Shown piece after piece: positions 13,330 through 25,203 of a stretch of 64,000 nucleotides of DNA. The DNA lies in contig OZ199840.1 of the NCBI GenBank assembly GCA_964304625.1, positions 6,324,001-6,388,000 on the forward strand, given 5' to 3'. Position numbers and translations under genes: made by a program. The stretch's first letter is position 1, and each line of letters begins with the position of its first letter. This stretch comes from Kudoa neothunni (Eukaryota; Cnidaria). The notes beneath the pieces are model-generated. The model had not been told where the DNA came from. It saw only the letters and a list, made by a program, of their open reading frames with translations, and ran no database searches.

Positions 13330-14606
13330 ACTATTGAATTCCACCACTACTTAATAAAATTTGTTTCCAATAGATATACAAGTTTTATTTCCAGCCAACT
13401 TGCGCATAAATCGTACGTCCCTGTTATTTTTTCGATAAGTTGCTTTAAAAGAATGAATAATGCATTTATTAATTGGTTGTAGGATTCTAGTGGTGTTTTT
13501 CGAGATGTTGGCTATTTAATCGTTAGAAAGGTCCATGTATTGATGGCAACTTGCATTGTCCATACATAGAGCAATTTTTTTGTTTCTGTAAAGGAAAACA
13601 TTGTTAAGTTTTAAAAAATAATTTTTAAAAACTCACGGTATCATCTAGACTTTCGTATGATGCTCATATAGAATTGGAGTAGCATTTATATTATAAAACA
13701 ACAATGCATTGCGTAAAGGCTTATCAATAAAGATTATAGTTTGTCACGATCCATCCAGACTCCAAAAAGTAAGGTTATCTTTTTGTTGAGTTTTTGACAA
13801 AACACATGGAATCTTCAATAGAGGAAAAGTAACTTTTGTTTATAACAGGGGTGGCCCAAACCCTGGCTCGCGATCCGTATGTGACTCTTGGAGGTTGAAA
13901 TACGGTTCTTGAAAAATTTAGATTTGACCTATTGTTTCATTAAATTTTACTCATAAATTATTTTGACATTTTGAAACTCATAGGATCATGCAGTTATCCT
14001 GAATAAGAAAGTATGAATTAGGCATTAATTCATTATTAATTCCAACTTTTAGATAAAATATACATATAATGACAAACCGCGAATATAATTTTTTACTCCT
14101 AGTGGCTCCGAAAAATTTGAAGTTCATTAAATTCGACTCCCATTTTAAGCAAGTCTAGCCACCCCTGGTCTATAATAACAGTTAAATAATTAAGCAACAA
14201 TAATCGATTAATTGGTTTAAAGTATTGCATAACTTAGATTAAACCGAAAATAATAGAGAATTTTATAGCGCAAAAAAATTTTATTATTTTGGCAGTAGCG
14301 CTATAAATATTATTTTATTTCTCTTAATTTATATACAAATAATGTATTCGAAACAAAAATAACCATATTTAGGAACCACATACAGGATGTCAACTGACAG
14401 AATAGCGCGATCTCATCGACATTATATATTTCGTATCCCTTATAATTTTCAATAAAGTAAAGAAGTTGAAAGTTCTGGTCTGTAATTATTCCTATAGGCC
14501 CAGGGTTAGTATTGCCATGATAACTAATTTTTTTTTGGTTTTGGGCTATTTCCAAAGCCCAGAAAACATCCATTGGTAACATTCTTGAAATCATCATCAG
14601 AAGCAC
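13330..14606 (-). pseudogene. decayed Tigger transposase (DDE_1 family)
   Basis: Recognisable pieces on the minus strand run from YNVDEIALFCQLTS (about 14340-14420) to NTTRILQPINKCIIHSFKA (about 13410-13470). Between them lie the remnants of the PLVIGKSxxPR-type segment and the second catalytic Asp block. In-frame stops and shifts are scattered through it and a 322-bp MITE interrupts it. The protein would have bound its own terminal repeats and cut DNA; this copy cannot. Confidence 0.8.
13846..14167. mobile_element. hAT MITE inserted in Tigger-3
   Basis: 322-bp element with inverted tips CAGGGGTGGC on both sides, flanked by 8-bp target copies GTTTATAA (13838-13845) and GTCTATAA (14168-14175) that differ at one base. 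No coding content. It interrupts the decayed Tigger transposase, so it arrived after that element. Confidence 0.92.
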
Positions 14607-14970
14607 CGATCGAATTAATTTTTTAAATTATTTCGATAAATGATAATTCAATACGTTTCGCACTCATTCAAGCGAACCACTCATAAGCACGTTAATTATT
14701 GTCTAAATTTTTCTTTCTATATTTATCTTCGTTGAGCTTGAAGCAATTACCTTAAAATGCATGATTAATTCGAGCCATTTATTTCTAAAATACCATTTAG
14801 TATGTAAACATTTCTTATTTTAAAGTGTTTAATGGTTCAGTCTTTCTATTGAAGAAATTGCAAACTATCATAATATTTGATTTTATTGTATTTCTCTTCG
14901 AGCGTTTTGAATTTGAGTATTACTTTTTGTGCATTTAGAAATAATTACGAATTAGCGGTCACCTACCATA

Positions 14971-16568
14971 TTATTTTTCTAAGGGTATAAAAGTTATATT
15001 TTTTCATGTAAAACTTTTATGTAAGGCCACTGAAAATTATTTTTTTTAAAGATACTGTGTATTATTGATGATATTTTTTTATCAACTCTCGTGGGACAAA
15101 CTATTGCTAGAATATTTTAGATCCATGATGAATAGTTTTTGTATAAAATTCTAATTGGGTTAATTAAAAATAGTTATCTAAATTATGATTTTAGGTTATG
15201 CCTATTTTTTAATGAAAATAATTATTCTAAATCAGCGTTATTCATTTTTAACAATAATATTTTCTATATGTATATTTATAGAAGAATTTCTTATATAATG
15301 ATTATATAGTTTGAAAATATTTGCATCATATATCGACAAAATATATACAGTGCAGAAATGCTCGTTCGTAATGTAACGGAAAGGGGCCCCAATTAGGTAG
15401 AATCGTTTAATTGCGTACGATCTGTATTTTTTAAATGGATCCTATTTATATAAAATGTATTTTCTTTTATTATATTTTTCTTTTAATCAAATAATAATGG
15501 AAAAATTATAATTCATAAATAGGAATGTCCGTTTTCGATTAAAATTGATTTTTGTTGATTTTTATTTACCAGAGACATTTGGAATCTTCAAAAAATAGGC
15601 GAAATGAGCGTGAACACGAGAGAGATTGATAGCCATCTCGTTGAGTGGCCCAACCTAGAGTTAGAGAAGGTGGAATACGAACTAGATTGTAAATATCGCC
15701 AAATGAAATTACCCCCGCAACAAAATAGAATTTATGAGCACATAAGTCTTAGAAACATATCTCATTAATAACAAATGCCAAGACATTTATTCTCTACCAG
15801 TTAATTTTAAGGGGATAACAAATTACGAAATTGAGAAAGATTGGGTTTCTTCTATTGTTTTCGGCGGCCTCCGCTATCGCTCCTTGATAGGAAAATTTTG
15901 TTTCCAGTATTTTTATTAAAATTTTATTGGATTCAAGGGATCAACACTTTGGCTTATGCACATTGTTACATTGAACAAAATAAACGTCGAAAACGGTGAC
16001 CCTATTTATAAGTAAAGAGAAGTATATTAGGCCCAATCATACTACATATGAGCGCTGTTGTACTGTACTGTGCATGCACAAGTAGTCAGTAATTTATTAA
16101 TGACAAAAAATTTATTTGTAATGATTTAAATTGTTATATGGGTAAATAATATCAAAAAGTAGATATTTACAATTTTTAAATTCATTAGTATTAGTCTTAA
16201 TAAAAAATCCACATTGTGTTTCTACTTCGCATGAAATCTGTCTGTAAGAAATAATTAAATCAAGCAAAATTTTATAATCATTTAATGGACTAATAAATCT
16301 TCCGAATAAAGATAAAACATGTTATGCGTTGTTTGTTAAATTTGGATTTTCAATCATAGTAAATTACGAAAACCCATATAGTATTAGAATTCAATGAGAA
16401 AATTTGTTTTAAAATAAAAAATTAATAATAAATAATAACATTAAAATTGATCTAAAAAATATTTGCTACAATAATTGACATTATATTGTACTCTATTTGT
16501 AAAGTAATAAAGTCCAAATATTCATACTCTTGTTTAGAAATCTTCTATTATCAATTAAAGTCAAAAAC
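14971..16568. other. mostly empty AT-rich stretch with one short ORF
   Basis: No transposon ends or exon chain recognised. The only passage with protein-like composition is the frame at 15604-15768, listed separately. The rest is AT-rich and featureless to inspection. Confidence 0.4.
15604..15768 (+). CDS. short open frame, 54 residues, unknown
   Basis: Frame from ATG at 15604 to TAA at 15766-15768; it is also open upstream to about 15562, where it reads RDIWNLQKIGE. Composition is charged and non-repetitive (for example REIDSHLVEWPNLELEK), unlike the surrounding AT-rich DNA. It could be an exon of an unseen gene or a fragment of a transposon protein. I do not recognise it and would not defend it as a functional gene without expression data. 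Confidence 0.2.
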   Translation: MSVNTREIDSHLVEWPNLELEKVEYELDCKYRQMKLPPQQNRIYEHISLRNISH

Positions 16569-16576
16569 CTCTATAT

Positions 16577-18166
16577 CAATATTTCCCAACTGTTTTTCTA
16601 ACGCGCCTCACGTTTTCTTTGAAAAAAGTTCCGAACCCCATCTCTTTCAAAAGTATTAATTTTTTTAATTTAAACTTTTTATAACATTAAAATTTTAACG
16701 TATTCGATCAGACCTAACTAAATTGATCGATGACCCTTGAAAATTAACATCTTTAGCTTTTCATTCCGTCAAAAACAGCGTTAAATGAAGCTCGCGGTAA
16801 TCGGTAATCTAATTTTCATTAGGAAAGACTTTCGGGTATGCGACATTAATAAACAGAAAATAAATAATATAAAAACAAAATTAATAAATATTATATTAGG
16901 TTTAATCAGAAAGAGAATATACGATTCTGAATGAGACAGTATTGCGATTCAAACCATTATGATTCTATTCGGGTGACGGACACGTTAAATATTATTAATT
17001 TTTATATAATTAATCATTACCTTTTGTATTTCTTATGATAATAAACGTCTCTCAAAAATAAGCGAAATTGAAAATTGCGATATTGACTTCAAAGTGGGTT
17101 ATACTTTTCAATTAGCTCATCAATATCCCTATCACACCAAAATCCAATATTATCCGCATTCCGCCAGGGCGGTAGGGGTATTTTAGGAACCCCAATTATT
17201 TTATTTTTCGAAATTTCTATTTTTACCTTTTTATTTTCTCTACAATTTTCCATATAATCTTTTAATATCAAATGAACTTTAAACTAAACTAACAAACAAT
17301 TTTTACCTTAAGGTTACAAAATCATACACTACTTTTTTAAAACCGAACCAATTGTATTTAGTGTTTATATTCCTTAGGATCACTTATATTTATTATTTAT
17401 CTAATTTGAACTACAAATTAACGATTAAAAATTAATTTTTAAATGAATAAATGGAATAAGAGTATGACTAGCTTTGATTTTATTTTCTACCGGAAGAACA
17501 CGACGTGCTTGGAGGTTATCCTGAGATTATTGTAAGACACGAACGCTCTTAGTAGTATATTAATTTTGAAAGTATAGATCGATTAATATTTAATTTTGTT
17601 CCAATCGGGGTTTTCTTTATACTTCAGTCATGATTTTCACCAAAGAACAAAAATTACAACAGAAAAGATAGTTGTTTAACGGGAAGGAAATATTGCCACC
17701 TTTAATACCATGATCGCAACATGAGATTAATGAAAACCTTCGGGTATCTTTGTTGTGGCGGTTTTGTCGGTTGTTCCATTTAGATGACAAATTCAATTGA
17801 AAACCAATCTTAAGTTTTTCAATAATTAGTTAATAGTTTTATACAATCATAACCTATATTCTGGAGGATTTTCTTGTTTATTTTCGTTTTTTTCTTAAAG
17901 TGATGGCTACGAATTGCTTGTATTTTTTCCTAGCTGGGTGAATATCTCTATGTTTTTGGCGGTTACTTTTATTTAAATTAAGTAATAACCACATAAAACA
18001 AATTTTTTATCCCTGCGAACGAATTAAGTTAAAAACCTCTGGGATATCTTAGGTACCCCCATCCGGCACACGCGTAAGTTATTTGAGTTCCGTCTGTCGA
18101 GGGTTAAATGCTCAAAAATTACTATGGTCCACCAATTTGTTTTCAAGTCATTGTTTGGAAACACTG
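16577..18166. mobile_element. hAT-type relic with perfect 8-bp target duplication
   Basis: Left tip CAATATTTCCCAACTG and, from the right, CAGTGTTTCCAAACAA are degenerate copies of the common hAT tip CAGTGTTTCCCAAC. The flanking 8-mers are identical: CTCTATAT at 16569-16576 and 18167-18174. The 1.59-kb interior has no recognisable transposase. A 60-codon minus-strand frame at 17089-17271 (with PKIPLPPWRNADNIGFW) is the only protein-like passage and is not assigned. Confidence 0.85.
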
Positions 18167-18174
18167 CTCTATAT

Positions 18175-18912
18175 TATAATATTATAAGATTCAAGATCGC
18201 AAGTTTTAAACATCTCGAATAATTTCGAAACTTGTTTTAACATAGCCATTGATTTATTTAATTGTCGTTAACTTAATTTTATTTTAATTCTTTTGGGTAG
18301 AACGTTTGTTGTATGCGCTAGAATCACATCATGTGATTTTATCGCAAAGGTAATTTTGTAATAAACGAGAGATATATGCAACTAAAATACTTTAACTTTT
18401 TATATAATTTATATAACTAAAAACTTTCTCTACGTATACATTACGTTGGTTTAGATAAGAATACAATGGTAACAAAATATTTCGCATTATTGATAATCAA
18501 ATACTTCAAGCGCAAAAATTCAATGATATATGTAATTTAAAATTATTTCTTTACTACATAAAATAAAAACTATCAATATAACTTTAAGTCTACATTTAAA
18601 AATATCACGCAAAACACGAATGGATTATTAAATGTCAATATTAATAAAAAATTATGTATAGATTTTTATAATTTAATTGATCGTAAACCGTTCAAAACTT
18701 ATTTTATTTAAATATAAATTTTATCAATTGGTAAACCATAAAGTAAAAAAATCGATTTTTTTAGTCATTATTTTTTAAATTAATTTCAAGATTGTATTTT
18801 TTAGATCATCAAATATCATATAATTATTATATTTTGAATTTTATTATCAATTCTACATTCAAAAAAATAATTTCCTTATTAACCTTCGAAGTCACATGAA
18901 AATTGACACCCT
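18175..18912. other. AT-rich spacer, nothing recognised
   Basis: Extremely AT-rich sequence between a hAT relic and a piggyBac relic. I see no gene, repeat or regulatory motif that I can support. Confidence 0.4.
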
Positions 18913-20240
18913 CCCTCCAAGTATAATTGGGGTCCAAAATACCCCAATTTTTTATTTGATAAAATATTTGAAAAAATGATAATATGTATTTTTATTTGAT
19001 AAAATATTTGATCGATCATATATTCAGTAATTTCACAAATGACATCATGTAATATTGTGTGCGCATATGCGAATGATAAAGAAATATGTTAACCACAGCG
19101 GATGTATTACTTTTGAGATCACATATCTTCTATAAACATAATTCAAAATTCAGCTCATTTAGTAAAATTAATTCTTTATTTAATTTTCACTTAAGGCGAT
19201 CAAAAATATCATAATCCTGGCAGAGACTATTGCATGAAATAGGTAACATAGATACGCTTGAAATGTTCAGTGGGACGGAAACGACACGTGAGAAACCCAC
19301 CTAAATCTAAATATGCCGTAGTTCACCAACATGGCAAAAATTTACGGATTATTTTGTTACCTCAATATTTTCTATACCATCAAAGTGTGAAACTCGCATT
19401 ATTTGGAGAAGTTTATGTAATGTGAATAAAATCACGATATACCTTTCCTTCTTCCAACCCAAATATCTCTTTAACCGATTCTCGATTATCCCTGTGATAT
19501 CCCCTCGGAAAGAAACAGCTAATGAACCCATCCAATTCGATCCATCTATCACCAAAAATTTTTCCATCCATGTAGTGGTATGTTTTAAGATGATGGCGTA
19601 CATAATAGAACTAAATATTATTCTGAAAGTATCAGTTGTATTCTGTAATAAAAATGGAGAGACACCAGGATGACTATTCATAATATTTGCAACACATGTT
19701 CTAGATGCTAACGGCGGGTTCATTGACCATACCATTCCGTTCTTGTGTATTAATGAGTTAAGTCTGTATCAATATCAAATCTTTCTAACGATAAATAATC
19801 ATGAAACGCTGAAAATGAATCTGAAGAATCGGTACCAGAGTAATTACTATTAAGATCACCAGAACACACCATTGAAATTAAAAATGGTACACGCGCGATG
19901 CAAATTAGGATATGATATTCATGCAATAAAAATATATTTACTCGATGGAATTTTTTCAGAGTTTCCCCAAACATTTAAATCAATATTTTGGATCATTATA
20001 TGAAAAAAAATCGTGGGGAACAAAAACCTCAATTTTACAATTTTACATTTTACTTGGAGGGTGTTTTTGCATTAACTTTTCTTCTACGGAATGAAAAAGT
20101 TTATTAATTAGAGGGATTTTACTAGAGAATATTATAGAAGAATCGACTGATTGTCGAAAATTCCTCACAAGCTAATGAGGTAGAAAATTGAAAATTAATG
20201 TATAATTGGGGTCTTTTGGAACCCAGTTATACTTGGAGGG
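18913..20240 (-). mobile_element. piggyBac-type relic (PB-C)
   Basis: Right end reads, inwards from TTAA (20241-20244), CCCTCCAAGTATAACTGGG. The left end at 18913 begins CCCTCCAAGTATAATTGGGG and continues into the same palindrome-like GGGGT..ACCCC block. TTAA is present on the right but not seen on the left. An inner right-end-like copy (ACTTGGAGGGTG) lies near 20054. The interior has a minus-strand frame (19349-19735) compatible with the N-terminal domain of a piggyBac transposase. Confidence 0.8.
19349..19735 (-). pseudogene. fragment compatible with piggyBac transposase N-terminus
   Basis: 128-codon open frame. The passage TDTFRIIFSSIMYAIILKH resembles the piggyBac pattern (xxFKLFFxDExxxxIVxxTN) that begins the DDE_Tnp_1_7 domain. 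The catalytic core is not found. The assignment rests partly on position inside an element with piggyBac ends. Confidence 0.45.
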
Positions 20241-20472
20241 TTAATTACTAACACTATTTAAATGATTGTTATTCATTGAGATGGAAACCTTAAATAGGTT
20301 CCTAAAACATCAGCTCAAAATAATTCAATTACGCATTTTTTTTTTAAATCAAAAAATTTTAACCAAAGCATTGAAGATAATGAGCGTCAAAAAAATAACT
20401 AATTCAAACATATAATAGAGCGATCTAACAGATGATAAACAACATCAAAATAATGTCAGCAACAAAAACCAG

Positions 20473-22062
20473 TTAAACGTGGAATTTTAGAAAAAAGGAT
20501 CTTGGAAGTTGTTGTCGGCGTTTTTTTTGGTTACTTTTATTGATGTTATCAAAATTAAATATATCAGAATTTATTTGGCTGGTAGAATTTTGCGAGGTAA
20601 ATCGGCTTGTTTCATTTGGAGCAAACGAAGAAAAAGAATCATGTGTGATTGGAGGTTGCATGTGCATTGGTTGAGGTGGTATAAATGATGTGTTAGTATT
20701 AAAACCGCCCCCAAAACCAGGATTAGTTTGAAAATTTTGACCACTCTCATTCATAAACATTCCACTAGGTGCTACGTTTGGCGAGATATTAGAGTACATA
20801 TGTGTGGTTGGTTGCTGCACAGAAGGACCAGGTTGAGCGAAAAGATCATCTAAAGGGCTATTTGTTGACTGAAAAGAAGTAATAGGAGATGATGTGAATA
20901 AGTTGGAAAGGTCATTTTGTGGATGTAACGTTGCAGAGGTTGTAGCAGGTACGTTAAAGTTATTGGTTAGGGGATTAACACCAGAATCAAAGGGATTTTG
21001 TGATGGAGTAGATTCGAATAAGTCACTAGGTAGTAAATTGCTTCCTGATTGTCTTGAGATGGTGGTTTCCTGTGAGGGTGTTGAATCCAAAGAATCTCCT
21101 ACTTCATCTGGCAGTAAAACTGTGCAAAGTTTAGTGTTTTTTATCGAAACACGTTGGGTTGAAGATTTGGATGCTGCTAAACTGGTGTTTCGATTTACCA
21201 GACCACTCTAAAAAACATTACATCTTAATTACTGCTACTGCAACATTCCCATAAGTGAAAATAGAAAATGAAATTTTGTATTACAATGTCAAAGTTTAGT
21301 TTTTGACCAGCTTTAAGGCGTAAATCTACAGTGGGACCCTTTTGGAATTCTTTTCGCATGGCTTCCATTCGAGCATCTTTCCTATAACCGAAATTAAATA
21401 TCGTTCCTGCTGGACATAATATTACGAGAAAAAATCGTAAATTGTACAATTAAAATCAAAGGAGTCATTTCTTTCGGGAAATCCTATGCCAATAAATGCA
21501 TGTTTCCCTACATTGGACGCATCATTCCAATTCAGTGTAACAACATAAATAATAGAATGAAAACAGATAGATACCATTGTCGTTGACCAATTTTAGGATA
21601 AAGTATCTACTACTATCGGAAACTCCTTCAACTGAGGGCCCAGGATGGTTGTCAATTGGACAGGAACCAAACAAGGCACCTACAAACAATCATAATCAAC
21701 ACACTTTACTTCATCATCTTTTAAACCAACAAAAAATTGTCGGTTAAGTAGAATAATTATCTCGCCAACATCCACAAAAAATCCACACAAATGTAATACC
21801 TGTTTTATCGATAAGATCGATTCTTAATTTTTTGTCATTTTCTATAATTTTCAAACTTCCTTCCCAATTGGGATTTGCTAAATCCCACTCAGCTGCCCTA
21901 TTAGTCAATATTTATATATTTATAGAGTGGTTTAATTCGATTTATCAACCTAACCCAATCGCATCGTAAATATTTCTACCTTGGCGCCTTATTTGTTTGT
22001 CTGGATGGTATCTTATACACAAACACCGGTGATTTCATACACAGTACACGCTCAGAATCCAT
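20473..22062 (-). CDS. NECAP: NECAP endocytic adaptor with extended motif-rich tail
   Basis: Clathrin-coat accessory protein; its PHear domain binds AP-2 and regulates coat assembly at the plasma membrane. Six exons: 21980-22062, 21800-21897, 21575-21679, 21448-21507, 21285-21409, 20473-21207, giving 401 residues (vertebrate NECAPs have about 270). The PHear domain fills residues 1 to about 160: [80 protein letters not shown], then [18 protein letters not shown]. The last exon encodes an Asn/Ser/Pro/Gln-rich tail with [19 protein letters not shown] and DIFNFD, resembling DLF and NPF motifs that bind clathrin/AP-2 and EH domains. The family's usual C-terminal WVQF AP-2 motif is absent; the protein ends KFHV. 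The start is the first ATG, two residues nearer the domain than in human NECAP1. Confidence 0.95.
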
Positions 22063-23181
22063 GTCACCACAGCAACTACTTCGAAACAATCGATGACGAA
22101 ATATTAAGAAGATTAAATGTATTTAACGTAAATCATATATAAAATGTAACTAATTCACAACTTAACATCATCACTATTGAAATTGCTTTAAAATTTTGCA
22201 TATAGGTTAAATGTACGTTTGATAGTGGGATATGGCGTATAGAAATTGTGGCATTATGGCGGAATCAACGATAGTATTCGGTTTGAATTAAATAACTCGG
22301 TAAATTCTATTTTTTTTCTTGTTCTATTTTATCGAATTTCCAGATATTAATATAAGTGTATCAAAAATCACATTCGACCGTTGTTTTTTGGCTATTCTTA
22401 TTATCATTACATAAACCAATAGGTGATTAGAGACTTCGAAATTAAGAGGATTAACAATTTTCATTTAGTTAATGAGTTTTGTTACCATTTCAATAATACT
22501 ATAGACTAAAAATTCAAATTTGGCGATTTCCGTATAGATAAAGCATATACTATAAACGATGCCAAGAAATACAACCGAAGTGTGCCTTAAGAAAACATCG
22601 TTCGTTATCGGTAATTAATTTTTCGTCAACAAATACTAATCTAATTGTAGGGGAAATAATTCCCCAAGGACGAATAAAATTGAGAAATACCATTTTTCTG
22701 GAGCTGCGTACGCTTATTTAAGCAATAAGATTGTAGCTAGAAACGTGAAAAATGGGGACCAATAATGTTCCTGCAAGTTGGATTCAGCCAAATTTCCTTG
22801 TGTTAAAGGATTTTTAATTTTGTAAGTACTGTGTAGATTCTTAACTTATTCCAGGTTTCTCTACCTCTAAGACACAGAGAGCATTGTAGTATTACGTAAG
22901 CGGCAATAGTTTCTATTACGTTTAAATATAATAATTTGGTTGTTAATATAAGTGAAAATTTTTTCAAAAATTGTATCTGTGTTTATACCAATGCATACCG
23001 TAATACAGTAACACCGGCCAAAAAATTATTACATGATAATTTTTAGAACTTTTTTTATTTTATGTAAATTTTGAATAAATTATTTCTTTCAAAAACTTAA
23101 AATTTATTGTTGAGCATGAAAGTAATCATTAATTATAAGGCACACAACTAAGTGCCGTAAAGTGAATAGAAAACTGACCAC
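22063..23181. other. intergenic, nothing recognised
   Basis: About 1.1 kb between the NECAP gene and a piggyBac pseudogene. A palindrome-like block (GGGGAAATAATTCCCC near 22653) recalls the inner palindrome of the piggyBac ends in this window, but no CCCTC tip or TTAA lies at the right distance, so I do not call an element end. Confidence 0.4.
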
Positions 23182-23235
23182 GTGCTTAAGGTCCTATGTT
23201 TAACCGACCACGCCTGTTCTTACTTAAGTGAAAAT

Positions 23236-24476
23236 ATGAAGTTTCAGAATTTGTTTGATGCTATTAATGAGATGGAAAACGATGAAGGTGAATATTCTCC
23301 AATAGATACTGTTGCATTGTCTCCAGATCATATCGACGAATTGATTGACAAAGAAGATAATACTATAACAGCACACTCTGAAAACGTCGATATTACTGAT
23401 AAACCTGAAATATGCGGATCTATAAAATTTTTTACATAAACATATGAAGAAAATGATAATGTCAATATATCTAACGTGTGGCAAAATTTTTCCTCAACAA
23501 TTAATGACGACGAAAATATAATCAAAAATAATGCTGAGATTTTAGCCGAAAAAACATATACCCAAAATCCTTTAAACGGGAACGAATTAAATTCTCTTGA
23601 AGCATTTAATCATATGTTTGATGAGAGACTATTGATTCACATTGTGAGACAAACTAATCTGTATGCCCGACAAAAAAATTATCATAATTTCCACATTGAT
23701 TTAAAAGAATTGAAATCGTTTATTGGTATTTTTCTATTATCAGGATATAATAAATTTCCAAAACAGCACATTTACTGGGAATCTGCTTATGACGCTGATG
23801 TGAAGATTATAAAAAAATAGCAGGTCATTGAAAAGATTTAAGGAAATAAAAATGTTCCTTCACTTTAATGACAACTCAAAGGTGAACTTTGATGATAAGC
23901 TCTTTAAAATAAGACCGGTCATCAATATGTTAAATGAAAACTTCAAAAAATTTGGAATTTTTCATAAGTATATATCTATTGATGAGCACATGATTCCACA
24001 TACAGGACATCATTCCCGCAAAATGTTTACGAAAGGCAAACCGATACGTTTCGGATTCAAAAACTGGATAATGAGGTCATCGTGCGGATATGTTTACAAT
24101 TTTGATGTTTACACGGGCAAGTCAACAACATATGACACTAAAATTGGTATTGGAAGTAGCGTTCTCAGAAATTTTTGCAAACACAAAAAAATGAGACATC
24201 TATCTGTTGTTTGATAATTTTTTCTCGTCGTATAAACTGATGGCTGAATTAGTCAAAGGTGGCATAAAAGCCATTGTTACAGTGAGACCAAATCGAATCG
24301 GAAATTGCCCCCTTACCCCACTTAATATTCTGGGGGAAAAACCGAGAGACCTACGAATGCTTTTTGGAAAAAACAGCAAAATTTTAATTACCCAGTGGAA
24401 TGATACCAAACCAGTTATCCTAATCAACAATTTTTGTGGCGTTGACCCATTGTGTAGCGTTAAAAGATACTGCAGG
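23236..24476 (+). pseudogene. piggyBac-derived transposase, truncated (PB-A)
   Basis: PGBD2/3-like transposase in several frames. The acidic N-terminus MKFQNLFDAINEMENDEGEY is followed by MFDERLLIHIVRQTNLYA, then DKLFKIRPVINMLNENF and YISIDEHMIPHTGHHSRK (catalytic Asp region), KPIRFGFKNWIMRSSCGY and, in another frame, VKGGIKAIVTVRPNRIGNCPL. It stops at KRYCR, exactly where a TTAA followed by another piggyBac-like tip begins (24477), so the C-terminal third was displaced by a later insertion. Frames are shifted at least twice before that. Its own left terminus was not found. Confidence 0.85.
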
Positions 24477-24512
24477 TTAACCCTCTAACGGGTTTGGGAT
24501 GTATTACACCCC
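24477..24512 (+). repeat. piggyBac-type left tip inside PB-A
   Basis: TTAA followed by CCCTCTAACGGGTTTGGG and then a palindrome-like block ending ACACCCC, the tip architecture shared by all piggyBac ends in this window. It cuts the PB-A transposase. The matching right end was not found nearby. Confidence 0.7.
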
Positions 24513-24652
24513 GAACCACCTTTAATCTGGGTATAAAATTCTACGACCTCATCGAAAGTTGAAATGTACGCTATTCTCCTATATTTAATAAACGTATCAT
24601 ATATCAAAAACTTGGCTAAAATATAAGTTCAGGTCATGCTCAGAGAAAATCC

Positions 24653-24692
24653 CATCCTCTAACGGGCTTGGGGTGAAAAACACCCCAGACTT
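24653..24692 (+). repeat. second piggyBac-type left tip, same orientation
   Basis: CCTCTAACGGGCTTGGGG followed by TGAAAAACACCCC, very similar to the tip at 24477 and in direct orientation 170 bp further on. No TTAA precedes it. It looks like the end of another copy, or a tandem end left by nested insertion. Confidence 0.6.
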
Positions 24693-25094
24693 TTTTTTTG
24701 TATATTTACTCAAAAAATAATTTTGAATTCGCTTGAAAATTTTTAGTAAATTCTATCGATAGAACTTGGAGAATATTTGCATCTACAGTCGTGACTCGAT
24801 ACTTTGTAATTTAACAAAAATTAGCATTATACATTTTAATTAACAAAATTAAAAAATTAAATCAATTCGATATGCTTAATTGGATTATTATGAAAAGAAA
24901 TTATTATTTTGAACAAGCGGATATACGACAAAATAAAAAAAACCTTGTGTCTCGCTATTGCGTAACTTATTTTCCACATTTTAATCCCTTTAATTCATTG
25001 GTTGCAATATCGTAAACATGGTAAACTATCAAAGAACTATAGAAAGTAAAATTAAAATAATTGATTATTATAATTCTTTTAAGTCTATAGCTGG

Positions 25095-25203
25095 TGTAAT
25101 CTTTTATTGAAAATAACATTAATTGTTTATTTAAACAATGATTACGAGGTGTTGTGTCGTTTAAGTGTGTGTCTTATTCAAGCGTAATTTAAAAAAGACA
25201 ACA
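25095..25203 (+). repeat. left LTR of the Gypsy element
   Basis: 109 bp, beginning TGTAAT and ending ACAACA, about 90 percent identical to 29300-29408. Preceded by the target copy GCTGG. Confidence 0.95.

Larger units (their letters stand above)
12915..14968 (-). mobile_element. pogo/Tigger-type DNA transposon relic (Tigger-3)
   Basis: The ends are inverted: left GTAGGTGATCACTAATTC and, from the right, GTAGGTGACCGCTAATTC, each next to TA (12913-12914 and 14969-14970), the pogo/Tigger target duplication. Between them, on the minus strand, lies a decayed Tigger transposase with an NVDEIALFC block (first catalytic Asp), a MDNASCHQYMDLSN-like block and NTTRILQPINKCIIHSFKA. A hAT MITE sits inside it (13846-14167). 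The reading frame is broken many times, so this is an old copy. Confidence 0.85.

Noticed and set aside
19422-19673. Plus-strand open frame of 83 codons
   Set aside because: It is the complement of the piggyBac-like fragment on the minus strand and has no recognisable content.
20894-21211. Plus-strand open frame of 105 codons
   Set aside because: Shadow of the NECAP tail exon; repetitive composition caused by the minus-strand codons.
22615-22680. Left end of the PB-A piggyBac element
   Set aside because: The GGGGAAATAATTCCCC palindrome is present but no CCCTC tip or TTAA lies at the right distance.
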